A DNA stretch of 64,000 nt from SBAX01 sp964646605 (GTDB lineage Bacteria > Planctomycetota > Phycisphaerae > UBA1845), in assembly GCA_964646605.1 (NCBI GenBank), contig CAZYEX010000047.1, positions 27,704-91,703 of the forward strand. Reading direction: 5' to 3'. Both the position numbers and the translations under genes were made by a program. The notes under the pieces were generated by a model. That model made no database searches, was not told the DNA's origin, and saw nothing but the letters and a program-made list of their open reading frames with translations. This document shows, piece after piece, positions 49,695-58,424 of the stretch. Positions within the stretch are counted from its first letter, which is position 1; every line of letters starts with the position of its first letter.

Positions 49695-50969
49695 ATGCGC
49701 AACGTGATTCACGAGACACTCGGGTGCGGAATGGAATGCGGGATATTTCCGTTGCCCGACCGTCACTTGGTCGCGTTCCAATTTCGCGTCTTGGTCGGTG
49801 TGGCCGACGAACCGGTCGAGGCGTTGGGGCTGGCCCGACTCGTCGAAGAGACCCTGGATAAGGGTACGCAGACAAAAACGGCGCAGGAGATCGCCGACGC
49901 CTTCGACGCGATCGGGGCCGGTCGGCAGAGCGGCACGGGCCGCGAGACGATGACCTTCACGTGTACGGTCCTTCCCGAGCACCTTACGCGGGCCGTCGAA
50001 CTGCACGCCGAGCTTCTTCGTCAACCGACGTTCCCTGCGGAGATGGTTCGCATCGGCGTCGAACTGACCCAACAAGAGTTGATCGCCCTGGAGGACGACG
50101 CCCAGGCCGTCATGGATAAGTTGATTTCGCGCGAGGCGTACGGTCCGACGCTTGGGCGACATCCCCTTGGCGAGAAGGCGACGCTGGAGCGCATCGGCCG
50201 CAACGATCTGGAATCTTTTTGGCGGGGTCATTTTCAAGCCGGGCGGATGATCACCACGGTCGCCGGACCCGTGGACGGCAAGAGTGCCCTGGGTCTACTG
50301 GAAAAACACTTCGGCGGTTTCGGTTCCGCGTCTTGGGCCGGTCGCGAACCCCACCCGATCCGCTTCCACGCCGCGACGAAGCATCACCCCAAGCAACTGG
50401 AGCAGGAGCACATCGCCCTATGCTTTCCGGGAGTGGAGGCGACCCACGATGATTTCCCCGTGCAGCAAGTGACGCTCGGGATCCTTTCCGGCGGAATGAG
50501 CGGGCGGCTTTTCACCGAGGTTCGCGAGAAGCGGGCCTTGGTCTATTGGGTGGGCGCGTGGCAGGAAACTCCGCGCGGGGCGGGGATGATTTTCCTCGGG
50601 GCCTCGACCACTCCGGAGCGCTGCGATCAGACCTACGAAACCCTCCTGCGCGAGGTGGATCGACTCGCCGAGGACCTCACCGAGGACGAATTGGAACGAG
50701 CCATCACGGGCATCGTCGCCGGCCAGGAAACACGCGGCGATTCCACCACGGCGCGGTGCGGGGAGTTGGCCGGCGATCTGTTCTTCTTCGGCCGTCCCGT
50801 CCCCGTCGAGGAAAAACTCGGCAAAGTGCAGCGCGTGACCATCGGCGACGTCCGTCGCTATCTGCACGAACATCCGCGGGACCGATTGTGCGTGATGACC
50901 CTCGGTCCGCGACCGCTGGCGGCGGCGGCGGCTGCGGGCGAGGCTTTGGGATCGGTCCGGGGAACCTGA
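49695..50969 (+). CDS. M16-family peptidase-like protein, non-catalytic subunit
   Basis: A 424-residue M16 family member. In place of the zinc motif H-x-x-E-H it has RLVEETLDKGTQ, so it lacks the metal ligands, and the family then reads as the non-catalytic partner (compare the beta subunit of processing peptidases). The C-terminal half has the family RLFTEVREKRALVYWV, which is the R-Y motif used for substrate binding. It is two bases upstream of the active M16 gene and probably pairs with it. The ATG at 49695 follows the pattern of related proteins. Confidence 0.85.
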   Translation: MRNVIHETLGCGMECGIFPLPDRHLVAFQFRVLVGVADEPVEALGLARLVEETLDKGTQTKTAQEIADAFDAIGAGRQSGTGRETMTFTCTVLPEHLTRAVELHAELLRQPTFPAEMVRIGVELTQQELIALEDDAQAVMDKLISREAYGPTLGRHPLGEKATLERIGRNDLESFWRGHFQAGRMITTVAGPVDGKSALGLLEKHFGGFGSASWAGREPHPIRFHAATKHHPKQLEQEHIALCFPGVEATHDDFPVQQVTLGILSGGMSGRLFTEVREKRALVYWVGAWQETPRGAGMIFLGASTTPERCDQTYETLLREVDRLAEDLTEDELERAITGIVAGQETRGDSTTARCGELAGDLFFFGRPVPVEEKLGKVQRVTIGDVRRYLHEHPRDRLCVMTLGPRPLAAAAAAGEALGSVRGT

Positions 50970-50971
50970 CG

Positions 50972-52231
50972 ATGATGGCAACGCACCACAACGGTCCCTA
51001 TACGCAGCACACGTTGGAGAACGGTCTGCGCGTGGTCGTCGAGGAAATGCCGGACGTGCGCAGCGCGGCGGCCGGTTTTCTCGTACGCACCGGGGCCCGC
51101 GACGAAGTTTCGGAATTGGCCGGGGTCTCGCACTTTCTCGAACACATGATGTTCAAGGGCACCGGCAAGCGGACCTGCCGGGAGATCAACATCGACTTCG
51201 ACCGCATGGGCAGCACCTACAACGCCTTCACCAGCGAGGATCGAACGTTCTATTACGGATGGGTGCGAAAGGCGGACATCGGCAAACAGATCGAGTTGCT
51301 CTCCGACATGATCCGCTCCGCGCTGCCGGAGGGCGAGTTCGCCACGGAGAAGAACGTGATCCTCGAGGAAATCGCCATGTCCAAGGATCACCTCGAGCAC
51401 GTGATGTTCGACTTTCTTCAGGAGAAGGTGTTCGCCGGACACCCGCTGGCCTGGCCGGTGTTGGGGTATGAGGAAACGGTTCGGGCCCTGACCCGCGACC
51501 AGATGTGGAACTATTTCCAACGGCGCTACGCGCCGGACAACATCACCCTGATCGTCGCGGGCAGCGTCGATCCCGAGCAGATCATCGGCTTCGCGGAGGA
51601 GTATTGCGGCGCCTGGACGCCCACGGCGTCGTCGTCCGGTCGCGTCCCCCCCGCGGTTCAGGGTGGGACGGATGTTCTTCAGGTCGAGCAATTCAAGCAG
51701 CAAGTCCTGGCGCTGACGTTTCCATCGATCGCGGCGACCGATCCGCGGATCGAGACGGCCTCGGCGGCGGCGGTGATTTTGGGCGGAGAGAACTCCCGGT
51801 TTTTCTGGAACATCGTGCAGAAGGGTCTGGCGCCGCGGGCCGGCGCTCATCACCTTGATTACACCGACTGCGGCGTGATGATCCTCTTCGCGGCCGGACA
51901 GCCGGAGCGCTCGGAGGAAGTCCTGGAGGCCATGCGCGCCGAGGCCCGACGAATCTGCCGTGAAGGCGTGTCGGCGAGCGAGGTCGATCGGGTCAAGAAC
52001 AAGCGGCGAACGTCCTTGGCGATCGAAGCCGAAGCCCCCTACTACCGCCTCACGCAGCTGATCGACGACCTGGAATACCACGGTCGCCCGCGAACCGTGG
52101 ATGAAACCCTCGCCGAAGTGGACGCCGTTTCCGTGGACAGCATCCGTGACTACCTCGGCGCCTTCCCCATCGACCGCGGCGGACATCTGACCAGTGTCGG
52201 CCCGCGCAACTGGCCCCCCGCCGGCAAGTAG
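50972..52231 (+). CDS. M16-family zinc peptidase, catalytic subunit
   Basis: A 419-residue M16 peptidase. The inverted zinc motif SHFLEHMMFKGTGKR is intact, with the distal Glu in EKNVILEEIAMSKD. These enzymes degrade or process small peptides, in the periplasm or the cytosol; no signal peptide is seen here. It starts two bases after the non-catalytic partner, which implies a heterodimer. Confidence 0.93.
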   Translation: MMATHHNGPYTQHTLENGLRVVVEEMPDVRSAAAGFLVRTGARDEVSELAGVSHFLEHMMFKGTGKRTCREINIDFDRMGSTYNAFTSEDRTFYYGWVRKADIGKQIELLSDMIRSALPEGEFATEKNVILEEIAMSKDHLEHVMFDFLQEKVFAGHPLAWPVLGYEETVRALTRDQMWNYFQRRYAPDNITLIVAGSVDPEQIIGFAEEYCGAWTPTASSSGRVPPAVQGGTDVLQVEQFKQQVLALTFPSIAATDPRIETASAAAVILGGENSRFFWNIVQKGLAPRAGAHHLDYTDCGVMILFAAGQPERSEEVLEAMRAEARRICREGVSASEVDRVKNKRRTSLAIEAEAPYYRLTQLIDDLEYHGRPRTVDETLAEVDAVSVDSIRDYLGAFPIDRGGHLTSVGPRNWPPAGK

Positions 52232-52414
52232 GACAGCATTAGAACGGCGAGCGCCAGCGAGCGGTCCGTCCGTCGGCATGGTCGGTTCAGGCCGCCAAGG
52301 TCGAACGCGAAACCACGACACGCCCGACCTTGACGGACCGGGCACGCCGGCCTGCCGTCTCGTTCCACACCTGCGAATACCGAGGGCATCATAGGAATTC
52401 AGCGCCGGATCCTG

Positions 52415-52420
52415 TAGAAT
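52415..52420 (+). promoter_or_regulatory. Candidate -10 of the PIN gene (leaderless start)
   Basis: TAGAAT ends six bases before the ATG at 52427. There is no Shine-Dalgarno sequence and the -35 (TAGGAA at 52392) is weak. Confidence 0.38.
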
Positions 52421-52426
52421 GCCGGC

Positions 52427-52909
52427 ATGAAGCCGGCGCTCTACCTCGATTCATCCGTGCCGAGTTACTGGCTTAAGCCGGAACGCGACGATCCCATCAT
52501 CGCGGCGCGGCACCTGGTCACGCGCCGTTGGTGGACGGACGAACTCGCGCGTTTTGACGTGTTCGTTTCCCAGATCGTGCTCGACGAACTGGGCGGGGGA
52601 CAACGGGAGCGAGCGGCCGAGCGCCTCGCGCTCGTGCAGGACTTCCCACTGCTCGACGTCGACAAACAGGTGGAAGAGGCGGCTCGGTTCTATGTCGAGC
52701 ACCTGGCCATGCCGAGTCGGACCCTGCGTGATGCGTTCCATTTGGTGCTTGCGTCCGTCCACGAAGTCGAGTATCTGCTGACTTGGAACTACGCGCATCT
52801 GGCCAACGCGAGCAAACGGACCCATTTGGAAACACTGAACCGTCGGCTGCATTTACCCTCGCCGGTCATCTGCTCTCCGGAAGAGCTGACGCTCGAGCCG
52901 ACGGATTGA
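52427..52909 (+). CDS. PIN-domain protein, likely VapC-like toxin
   Basis: A 160-residue PIN-fold nuclease candidate. Conserved acidic residues fit Asp8 (ALYLDSSV), Glu54 (VLDELGG) and Asp102 (TLRDAFHL); the WNYAHLAN segment matches the last part of the active site. PIN toxins cut RNA. The coding sequence ends 14 bases before a small basic protein that would be the antitoxin. Toxin-first order is less common for VapBC, so the pair may be a related PIN-type system. Confidence 0.85.
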   Translation: MKPALYLDSSVPSYWLKPERDDPIIAARHLVTRRWWTDELARFDVFVSQIVLDELGGGQRERAAERLALVQDFPLLDVDKQVEEAARFYVEHLAMPSRTLRDAFHLVLASVHEVEYLLTWNYAHLANASKRTHLETLNRRLHLPSPVICSPEELTLEPTD

Positions 52910-52923
52910 AGGAGTTACGAGCG

Positions 52924-53118
52924 ATGTACGAGGATCCCGTGGTTGACGAACTTCGACAAAACGCGGCCAGACTTGTTGAAGAATGCGGCGGCGACGTACA
53001 CAAGGTGGCCGAGCGCCTTCGACAAGAGCAATCCCGCCACGCCCACCGGGTGGTCCGACGCCGCACAAAGACACCACCGCCGGTCGGACAACCGCCCCGC
53101 GCGAACGACGACGCCTAG
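52924..53118 (+). CDS. Small antitoxin-like partner of the PIN protein
   Basis: A 64-residue protein beginning MYEDPVVDELRQNAARLVEE, followed by basic and Pro-rich sequence. It resembles the short helical proteins often encoded beside this class of PIN protein. A GGAG-type ribosome site (GAAGGAG) lies nine bases before the ATG. No classic DNA-binding domain (MraZ/AbrB, RHH) is visible. Confidence 0.65.
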   Translation: MYEDPVVDELRQNAARLVEECGGDVHKVAERLRQEQSRHAHRVVRRRTKTPPPVGQPPRANDDA

Positions 53119-53293
53119 TGTCGGTTTCCGACCCGTGCGCACGACCGTTGTCGCGGAAAGGCCCGTCGCGGGATCGCCTCCACGTACGACCCGCCGGCGT
53201 CACGCAGTGGCATCTTCGCACGGGCATGGGCGTCGAAACCGCGCTCGTGTACAAGACTCCGCTACGCGTGGACCATACTACTCGCCCGCTGCA

Positions 53294-53998
53294 TCACTTC
53301 GACAGGTCTTGCACCTCGACGCCCGGCGGGGCCTGGAAGACGAAGCGATCGGGGGCGATCTTGTCGTTCACCTTGATGTCGCTGTAGGTGATGGTGCTGG
53401 CGGGTTTTCCGTCGGGGGAGGAGGCGACCATCTTGATCATCTGACCGCTCTCCTTATCGAAGCTCATGACGGTCTTTCCCTGGCCCGCGGAGTCGGCCTT
53501 GGGGGTGGTCTCGATGACCCACACCGCCCGTCCTTCCACGGCGGCGTCGGGCAGGACTTTGACCTCACCCATGCTCTTCCAATTCTTGAGGGGGTCCGCG
53601 TCGGGCTTGACGATCTTCATTTTCTGGGCCGACTTCATGCCCGACGCTTCGGAAACGGTGTAGACGAACGCCCCATCGTTGACCATCATGACGCTCGAAT
53701 TCTGCTTGGTCACGTTGCCTCCGGCGTTGGTCTCGGTGACGCCCTTGTTGTCGGCCCGCAGCAGGAAATCGCTTCCCTTGCGAAGCATCTCCATCGTCCC
53801 TTCGTTGGTGCTCGACAGGGAAAAGCTCTCCTGCTTCATTTCGGTCACCATCTTCATTTTGGCGCTGAAGGAGGTGAGCTTCTCCGTGGCGGCGGCGATC
53901 TTCTTGCTCACTTCCTCGACGGGATCCGCGGAAGCGGTTGCCGCGCACAGAACCATCCCAAGGGCGAAAATCACGATGCCGGAGATTCGAGAACGCAT
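53294..53998 (-). CDS. Secreted LolA-like protein
   Basis: A 234-residue exported protein with a signal peptide (MRSRISGIVIFALGMVLCAA, cleavage near ASA-D). The body, beginning VEEVSKKIAAATEKLTSFSA and ending with DIKVNDKIAPDRFVFQAPPG, matches the LolA/LolB-like fold (DUF4292/DUF2092 type), which generally binds lipid or lipoprotein tails. AAAGGAA lies before the ATG at 53998. No lol operon is beside it. Confidence 0.78.
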   Translation of the reverse strand: MRSRISGIVIFALGMVLCAATASADPVEEVSKKIAAATEKLTSFSAKMKMVTEMKQESFSLSSTNEGTMEMLRKGSDFLLRADNKGVTETNAGGNVTKQNSSVMMVNDGAFVYTVSEASGMKSAQKMKIVKPDADPLKNWKSMGEVKVLPDAAVEGRAVWVIETTPKADSAGQGKTVMSFDKESGQMIKMVASSPDGKPASTITYSDIKVNDKIAPDRFVFQAPPGVEVQDLSK

Positions 53999-54114
53999 GG
54001 TTATTCCTTTCTGGTTCGTATCGTACTCGTACTGTTCGCCCATCAGGCCTTCGGCCCGCCGGCGTCAGGCCGAGTTGTAGCGGTTTTCTGCACGATTGCA
54101 ACGGCTCCCCGCCA

Positions 54115-54186
54115 CAACCCCTTCGGGGTTGCCGCGATGCCGCGAAGCGGCAACCCTGGGCTGTAGGTCAAAACGCCTTCGGCGTT
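54115..54186. repeat. REP-like palindrome pair
   Basis: CAACCCCTTCGGGGTTG (54115-54131) and AACGCCTTCGGCGTT (54172-54186) are perfect hairpins with TTC loops. They have the same small-hairpin plan as the units at 13.9-14.2 kb but different stem bases. They lie between two minus-strand genes. Confidence 0.83.
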
Positions 54187-54273
54187 GCCCCGGGCGTTCC
54201 GGCAGCGTCCCGTCTGACCTGCCATGCTCTCGAGCCCCCGTCCGGCTGAAAGCGGAGAGCTAACAGCGGCGCG

Positions 54274-55782
54274 TCAGTCGTCCTTGTCTTTGCCTTTCCC
54301 CTTGCCCTTGGACTTGCCTTTCCCCTTGTCGTCGTCCCGATCGGGGGGCTGTTCGGTTCTGGCCTTTCTGGGGACGGGCTTGACGTTTGGGTCGGGTTGC
54401 GGGGCGACCTGCTTTTGGGGCGGCCCTTTGCCTTGATCGGCGTCTCGGCCGGGCTTGGCCAGGATCGACGATTTGGGCATGCGGGCGCGTACGGGTTCGG
54501 TCCGCTCGACGCCCTTTTCCGTCGGCGGACGAGCGTCCTTGGCTTCGAGCCCGTGCCGTTCGTCACGTGACTTCCGCGTCGCCGCGCTGCGCTCCACGAG
54601 GACCTTCCGCTCCTCGGGATCGACTTGTTTGAATCGGACCGTCCCCGTCGGTTGTTTCGCTAGACGATTGATCGACGTCGCCAGAATCAGACTGCGGGCC
54701 TCGGGCTCTACGCGGCGGGAGCGAAGCTCGATGGAGGCGGTCAAGGTGCGCGGGGGCCTCGCCGTTTCGTGGTCGCGGCGGTGGATGTACGTGGCCTCGA
54801 CGCGACGCTCCCAGTCGCTTTCATGGCGATGGTCCCAACGCAAGTGGGCGTAGATCGGATCGTAGCCGCGGCGTCGCGCCTGAGAGGAGAACGAGGGATA
54901 CAACCCGATCTCCTGATAACTCGCGGCATAATAGTCGCCGAAGTAGTAATGCCGGTATTGCGGTCTGACGAACAGGTGGTCGGTGACGAGGTCCAGGTTG
55001 ATGGCCACCTTGGGCGAGTAGACGCCCACGCGCCTCGAGGCGAACGCCGCGTCGAAGTAGACCGGAGCAAAGAGCACGCCGCGCCGCGAAACCACGTAAT
55101 CCCAGTAGCCGTCGACGAAGACATGCCCCCTCGGGCACGAGGCGTAATGCGCCGGAATCCAGAGCCAATCCGGACGAAGCTGGGCCCAGTAACCGGGGCG
55201 CCAGGCGTATCGACCGTTCTGCCACACCCAAACCCCGGGCGCCCAGGTGAAATCGGGCGAGGGCGGTTGGACCACGATCTCCTCGATCGCGTCGGGGGGT
55301 TGGGGAAGGTACTCGATCTCCTCGGCGTCGGCGTCGGCCCAGTATCCTGCGACCCACTGGGATCCGCCGCCCGCGGGTCGCCAGTACCCGGCCACCCACT
55401 GCCGCCCCGGTGGCATGGAGCGCCATACGCCGCTGATCCACAGGAAGTCTCGACGATCGTCGTCCCACCCCCAATACCCGGAAATCCAGGCGACCTGTGC
55501 GCCTTCCGGTCGTTGGTCGGGCGGAGCTTCCTCGATCAGCGCCCCAGGGGAACGGGGCACAATCACCATCGGCTCCGCATCGAAAGTCACCGTTTCGGCG
55601 AAGGCCTCGTGAACCGGACCGCGGGTCAGTACCTCGACGCCGACCTCCACGCCGCGGTCCAGGTCAATGTCGATGTCGATTTCGGTGTATTGAGCGTTGG
55701 CTCCTGCGCAGCACGCCACCACGCCCAACACCATGAGCGGTCGCAGAATGTCCGCCTCGAGATTCCTAGGCCTGTTCATCAT
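54274..55782 (-). CDS. WxxGYW-repeat exported protein with a Lys/Gly/Asp-rich tail
   Basis: A 502-residue exported protein. A signal peptide (VVACCAGANAQ) is followed by an acidic stretch and then repeats such as ISGYWGWDD, VAGYWRPAGGG and VAGYWADAD, then PGYWAQLRPDWLWIPAHY, fitting the YXWGXW/WxxGYW family, thought to be structural or adhesive. The C-terminal half is charged, ending KGKGKSKGKGKGKDKDD. Function is unknown. It lies after the palindromes and 275 bases from the divergent membrane-protein gene. Confidence 0.82.
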   Translation of the reverse strand: MMNRPRNLEADILRPLMVLGVVACCAGANAQYTEIDIDIDLDRGVEVGVEVLTRGPVHEAFAETVTFDAEPMVIVPRSPGALIEEAPPDQRPEGAQVAWISGYWGWDDDRRDFLWISGVWRSMPPGRQWVAGYWRPAGGGSQWVAGYWADADAEEIEYLPQPPDAIEEIVVQPPSPDFTWAPGVWVWQNGRYAWRPGYWAQLRPDWLWIPAHYASCPRGHVFVDGYWDYVVSRRGVLFAPVYFDAAFASRRVGVYSPKVAINLDLVTDHLFVRPQYRHYYFGDYYAASYQEIGLYPSFSSQARRRGYDPIYAHLRWDHRHESDWERRVEATYIHRRDHETARPPRTLTASIELRSRRVEPEARSLILATSINRLAKQPTGTVRFKQVDPEERKVLVERSAATRKSRDERHGLEAKDARPPTEKGVERTEPVRARMPKSSILAKPGRDADQGKGPPQKQVAPQPDPNVKPVPRKARTEQPPDRDDDKGKGKSKGKGKGKDKDD

Positions 55783-56057
55783 GGATCTCCTTACTCTCGC
55801 GAACCTGCATCATACGGATCGCATTTGTCCCGGACACGACTGCGGCGCGTTGATACAACCCGTGCCGTCTGCTCGCGCCAGTCATACCGCCAGACGGCCC
55901 GCACTTCCTTAGACGCCTCCCGCACGGTAAAGTGAGGGGCGAGTCGTACGGGTTCGTGCGGTAGAGTGGTTATCATCACGGGGATGGGGTCGATGAAGAG
56001 TGTTGGCGTCGGTTTGCCTGGGAACGCGCCCTTGGGGCGGGGTGCTTGACGACCGGC

Positions 56058-56858
56058 ATGACCACGACGGCCCCGATTGAAGTCAAAGTCATCTTCGACG
56101 CCACCTCGCGTCGAACGCCGGGCCGGACCCGAAAGTCCGTTCCTCACAGCCGCGCGGCGGGAGCGTGGGGTTGGTGGGGGCTCGGCTTTCTTCACCTCGT
56201 GGTAGCCGGGGCCATGTACGTCACAGTCTGGTGGCGGATCGACCCGTTTCTGTACATGACGCTGATGCTCAAGACGCCGGTGGCGGTCGACCTGAATCAA
56301 ATGTCGGGGGTGTTTACCGGATCGCCGCGATCGAGGCCACCGGTCGAAGCCCCCGCGCCCGGCCCGGACGCACGGACGACGCAGGCTGTCATGGGCGGAA
56401 CGGCCTACGGTTGGTTGACCTTGGCGACCGCGGGCACTTTCGCCCTGGCGCTGGCGGGTGGGGCGGCGATCGGACGGTCTCGCGGAACCCAATGGCGTCG
56501 AAATGCGCTCGTCGTCTTGATCGTGGTCGTGCTGGGTTTGGGCGTCGCGGCGTTGTTCGTTCTCCGAGGCTACGGATGGGAGTATACGCCAAGGCAGTTG
56601 CGGGTCGGGATGTGCGGTTTGACGCTGCTGACGGCTTGCATGGGATGCCTGTTGGAACGAAGAGCCCGCGTGCTTGGATGGATTGCGGCATCGGCGCTCG
56701 TGGTGTCCGCCGTGGGTACGGTCGTCGCGCTCAAGCTCGGCGTCTCTTCCGGCGCTATCGAACCGCACTACGCAACGCCCCAAGCCCTCACCGCGGCCTT
56801 TGGAATTCACTCCGCCTATGGCTGGATTCTCATGCCGGTTATGCGTTGGCTGCGATAG
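56058..56858 (+). CDS. Hypothetical membrane protein
   Basis: A 266-residue protein with several membrane helices (e.g. WGLGFLHLVVAGAMYVTVW near residue 40 and RRNALVVLIVVVLGLGVAALFVL near residue 150). The N-terminus before residue 35 is polar. No family is recognised. The ATG at 56058 is preferred to a TTG at 56046. It is followed by asnS after a promoter. Confidence 0.65.
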   Translation: MTTTAPIEVKVIFDATSRRTPGRTRKSVPHSRAAGAWGWWGLGFLHLVVAGAMYVTVWWRIDPFLYMTLMLKTPVAVDLNQMSGVFTGSPRSRPPVEAPAPGPDARTTQAVMGGTAYGWLTLATAGTFALALAGGAAIGRSRGTQWRRNALVVLIVVVLGLGVAALFVLRGYGWEYTPRQLRVGMCGLTLLTACMGCLLERRARVLGWIAASALVVSAVGTVVALKLGVSSGAIEPHYATPQALTAAFGIHSAYGWILMPVMRWLR

Positions 56859-56867
56859 CAAACGCCG

Positions 56868-56896
56868 TTGCAACTCGCGTCCGGCGACCCTACACT
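56868..56896 (+). promoter_or_regulatory. Promoter of asnS, likely leaderless
   Basis: TTGCAA (56868-56873) and TACACT (56891-56896) are exactly 17 bases apart. The ATG at 56904 begins seven bases after the -10, so the transcript would start at or beside the initiation codon. No Shine-Dalgarno sequence is present. Confidence 0.66.
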
Positions 56897-56903
56897 CGAC
56901 TCT

Positions 56904-58409
56904 ATGTCGACCACAACCACCGTTCAGCGTTTGTGCGATCACGTGGGGCAGACGGTCACGCTCCGCGGATGGGTCTACCACAGTCGGCCCGGCGGGAAGA
57001 TCACTTTTCTCGTGCTTCGCGACGGGAGCGGGCACTGCCAGTGCGTGATCGAAAAGAACGAGCAGAGCGCGGCGTATTACGAAGACGTCAAGCGGCTTTC
57101 GCAGGAATCCTCGTTGGAGGTAACGGGAACGGTGAAGGCCGACGAGCGATCGGTCGGCGGGCACGAGCTGCACGTGACCCACGCCCGCGTAATCCATTCC
57201 ACCCGCGAGTACCCGATCACGCCCAAGCCGCACGGCATCGACTTCTTGATGAAGCATCGGCACTTGTGGTTTCGCTCCAAGCGGCCCTGGCACGTGCTTC
57301 GCATTCGGGCGACGGTCGTGGATGAGATTCGCCGGTTCTTCAACGACCACGGGTACATCCTCATCGACACGCCGATCTTCGCCCCGGCCGCCGGCGAGGG
57401 GGCGCAAACTCTCTTTAAGGTCGATTACTTCGGCGATCCCGTCTATCTCGCCCAAACCGGACAGCTTTACCTCGAAGCGGCGTGTATGGCCCAGGGAAAG
57501 GTCTATTGTTTCGGACCGACGTTCCGCGCCGAGAAAAGCAAAACCCGCCGCCACCTCACCGAGTTCTGGATGGTCGAGCCGGAGATCGCCTTTGCCTCGC
57601 TGAGCGAGGTGATGGACGTGGCCGAGGATTTCATCTGTTCGATCGTGGAGCGCGTGCTGCGCGATCATCGTGCGGAGTTGGTGGAGCTGGGTCGCAACAT
57701 CGACGAATTGGAGGCCATCCAGAAACCGTTCTATCGCATCACGTACACCCAGGCGTCGGAGCTTCTTCACGGTCCGCGGTCGCGGGAATTGCTGGAAAAC
57801 GACCTGGTCGTGAAGAAATCGCGCATGGAGGAGGTCGAGCGTCGGATCACGGAAGTCGAGGCCGTGGCCACGAGCGACGCCAAGGAGTGGGCCAAGGACA
57901 AGGCCGCCGCCGAAGCGATCGAGCTACGCGAGGAGCGCGCCGACCTCATCGAGCAGGTCGGCAACATCCCCCACCACATCGAACTGGCTCGAAACTTCGA
58001 ATGGGGCGGCGACTTGGGCGGATCGGATGAGACGATCATCTCGCGTCTGCACGACCGGCCCGTCTTCGTCACCCACTATCCCAAGCACTGCAAAGCCTTC
58101 TACATGCGTGAGGACCGCGGCGACGACCGCGTGGTGGAGAACTTCGACCTGCTCGCCCCGCAGGGCGTAGGGGAGATCATCGGCGGATCGGCCCGCGAGG
58201 AGGACTACGATCGCCTCGTCGCCCGCATCCAACACGAGCACCTGCCCCAAGCCGACTACGAGTGGTACCTCGACCTCCGGCGCTACGGCAGCGTCCCCCA
58301 CGGCGGTTTCGGCCTCGGAGTGGAACGCACCGTCGCCTGGCTCTGCGGACTCAAACACATCCGCGAGACCATCCCCTTCCCGAGGATGATGGGGAAGTTT
58401 TATCCGTAG
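56904..58409 (+). CDS. asnS: Asparaginyl-tRNA synthetase
   Basis: A 501-residue class IIb synthetase. The OB-fold anticodon domain is at the N-terminus (VGQTVTLRGWVYHSRPGGK). Motif 2 is FGPTFRAEKSKTRRHLTEFWM and motif 3 is GGFGLGVERTVAWLCG. Between them, at roughly residues 300-350, there is a Glu/Lys/Arg-rich insert that would form a coiled coil (SRMEEVERRITEVEAV and onward), beyond the usual 430-470 residues. The ATG at 56904 gives the family N-terminus. Confidence 0.95.
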   Translation: MSTTTTVQRLCDHVGQTVTLRGWVYHSRPGGKITFLVLRDGSGHCQCVIEKNEQSAAYYEDVKRLSQESSLEVTGTVKADERSVGGHELHVTHARVIHSTREYPITPKPHGIDFLMKHRHLWFRSKRPWHVLRIRATVVDEIRRFFNDHGYILIDTPIFAPAAGEGAQTLFKVDYFGDPVYLAQTGQLYLEAACMAQGKVYCFGPTFRAEKSKTRRHLTEFWMVEPEIAFASLSEVMDVAEDFICSIVERVLRDHRAELVELGRNIDELEAIQKPFYRITYTQASELLHGPRSRELLENDLVVKKSRMEEVERRITEVEAVATSDAKEWAKDKAAAEAIELREERADLIEQVGNIPHHIELARNFEWGGDLGGSDETIISRLHDRPVFVTHYPKHCKAFYMREDRGDDRVVENFDLLAPQGVGEIIGGSAREEDYDRLVARIQHEHLPQADYEWYLDLRRYGSVPHGGFGLGVERTVAWLCGLKHIRETIPFPRMMGKFYP

Positions 58410-58424
58410 CGTGGGAGACGATTC

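Noticed and set aside
55791..57770. Minus-strand open frame of about 659 codons opposite the membrane-protein gene and asnS
   Set aside because: It covers the antisense of asnS, a definite gene, and has no family motif or plausible start site.
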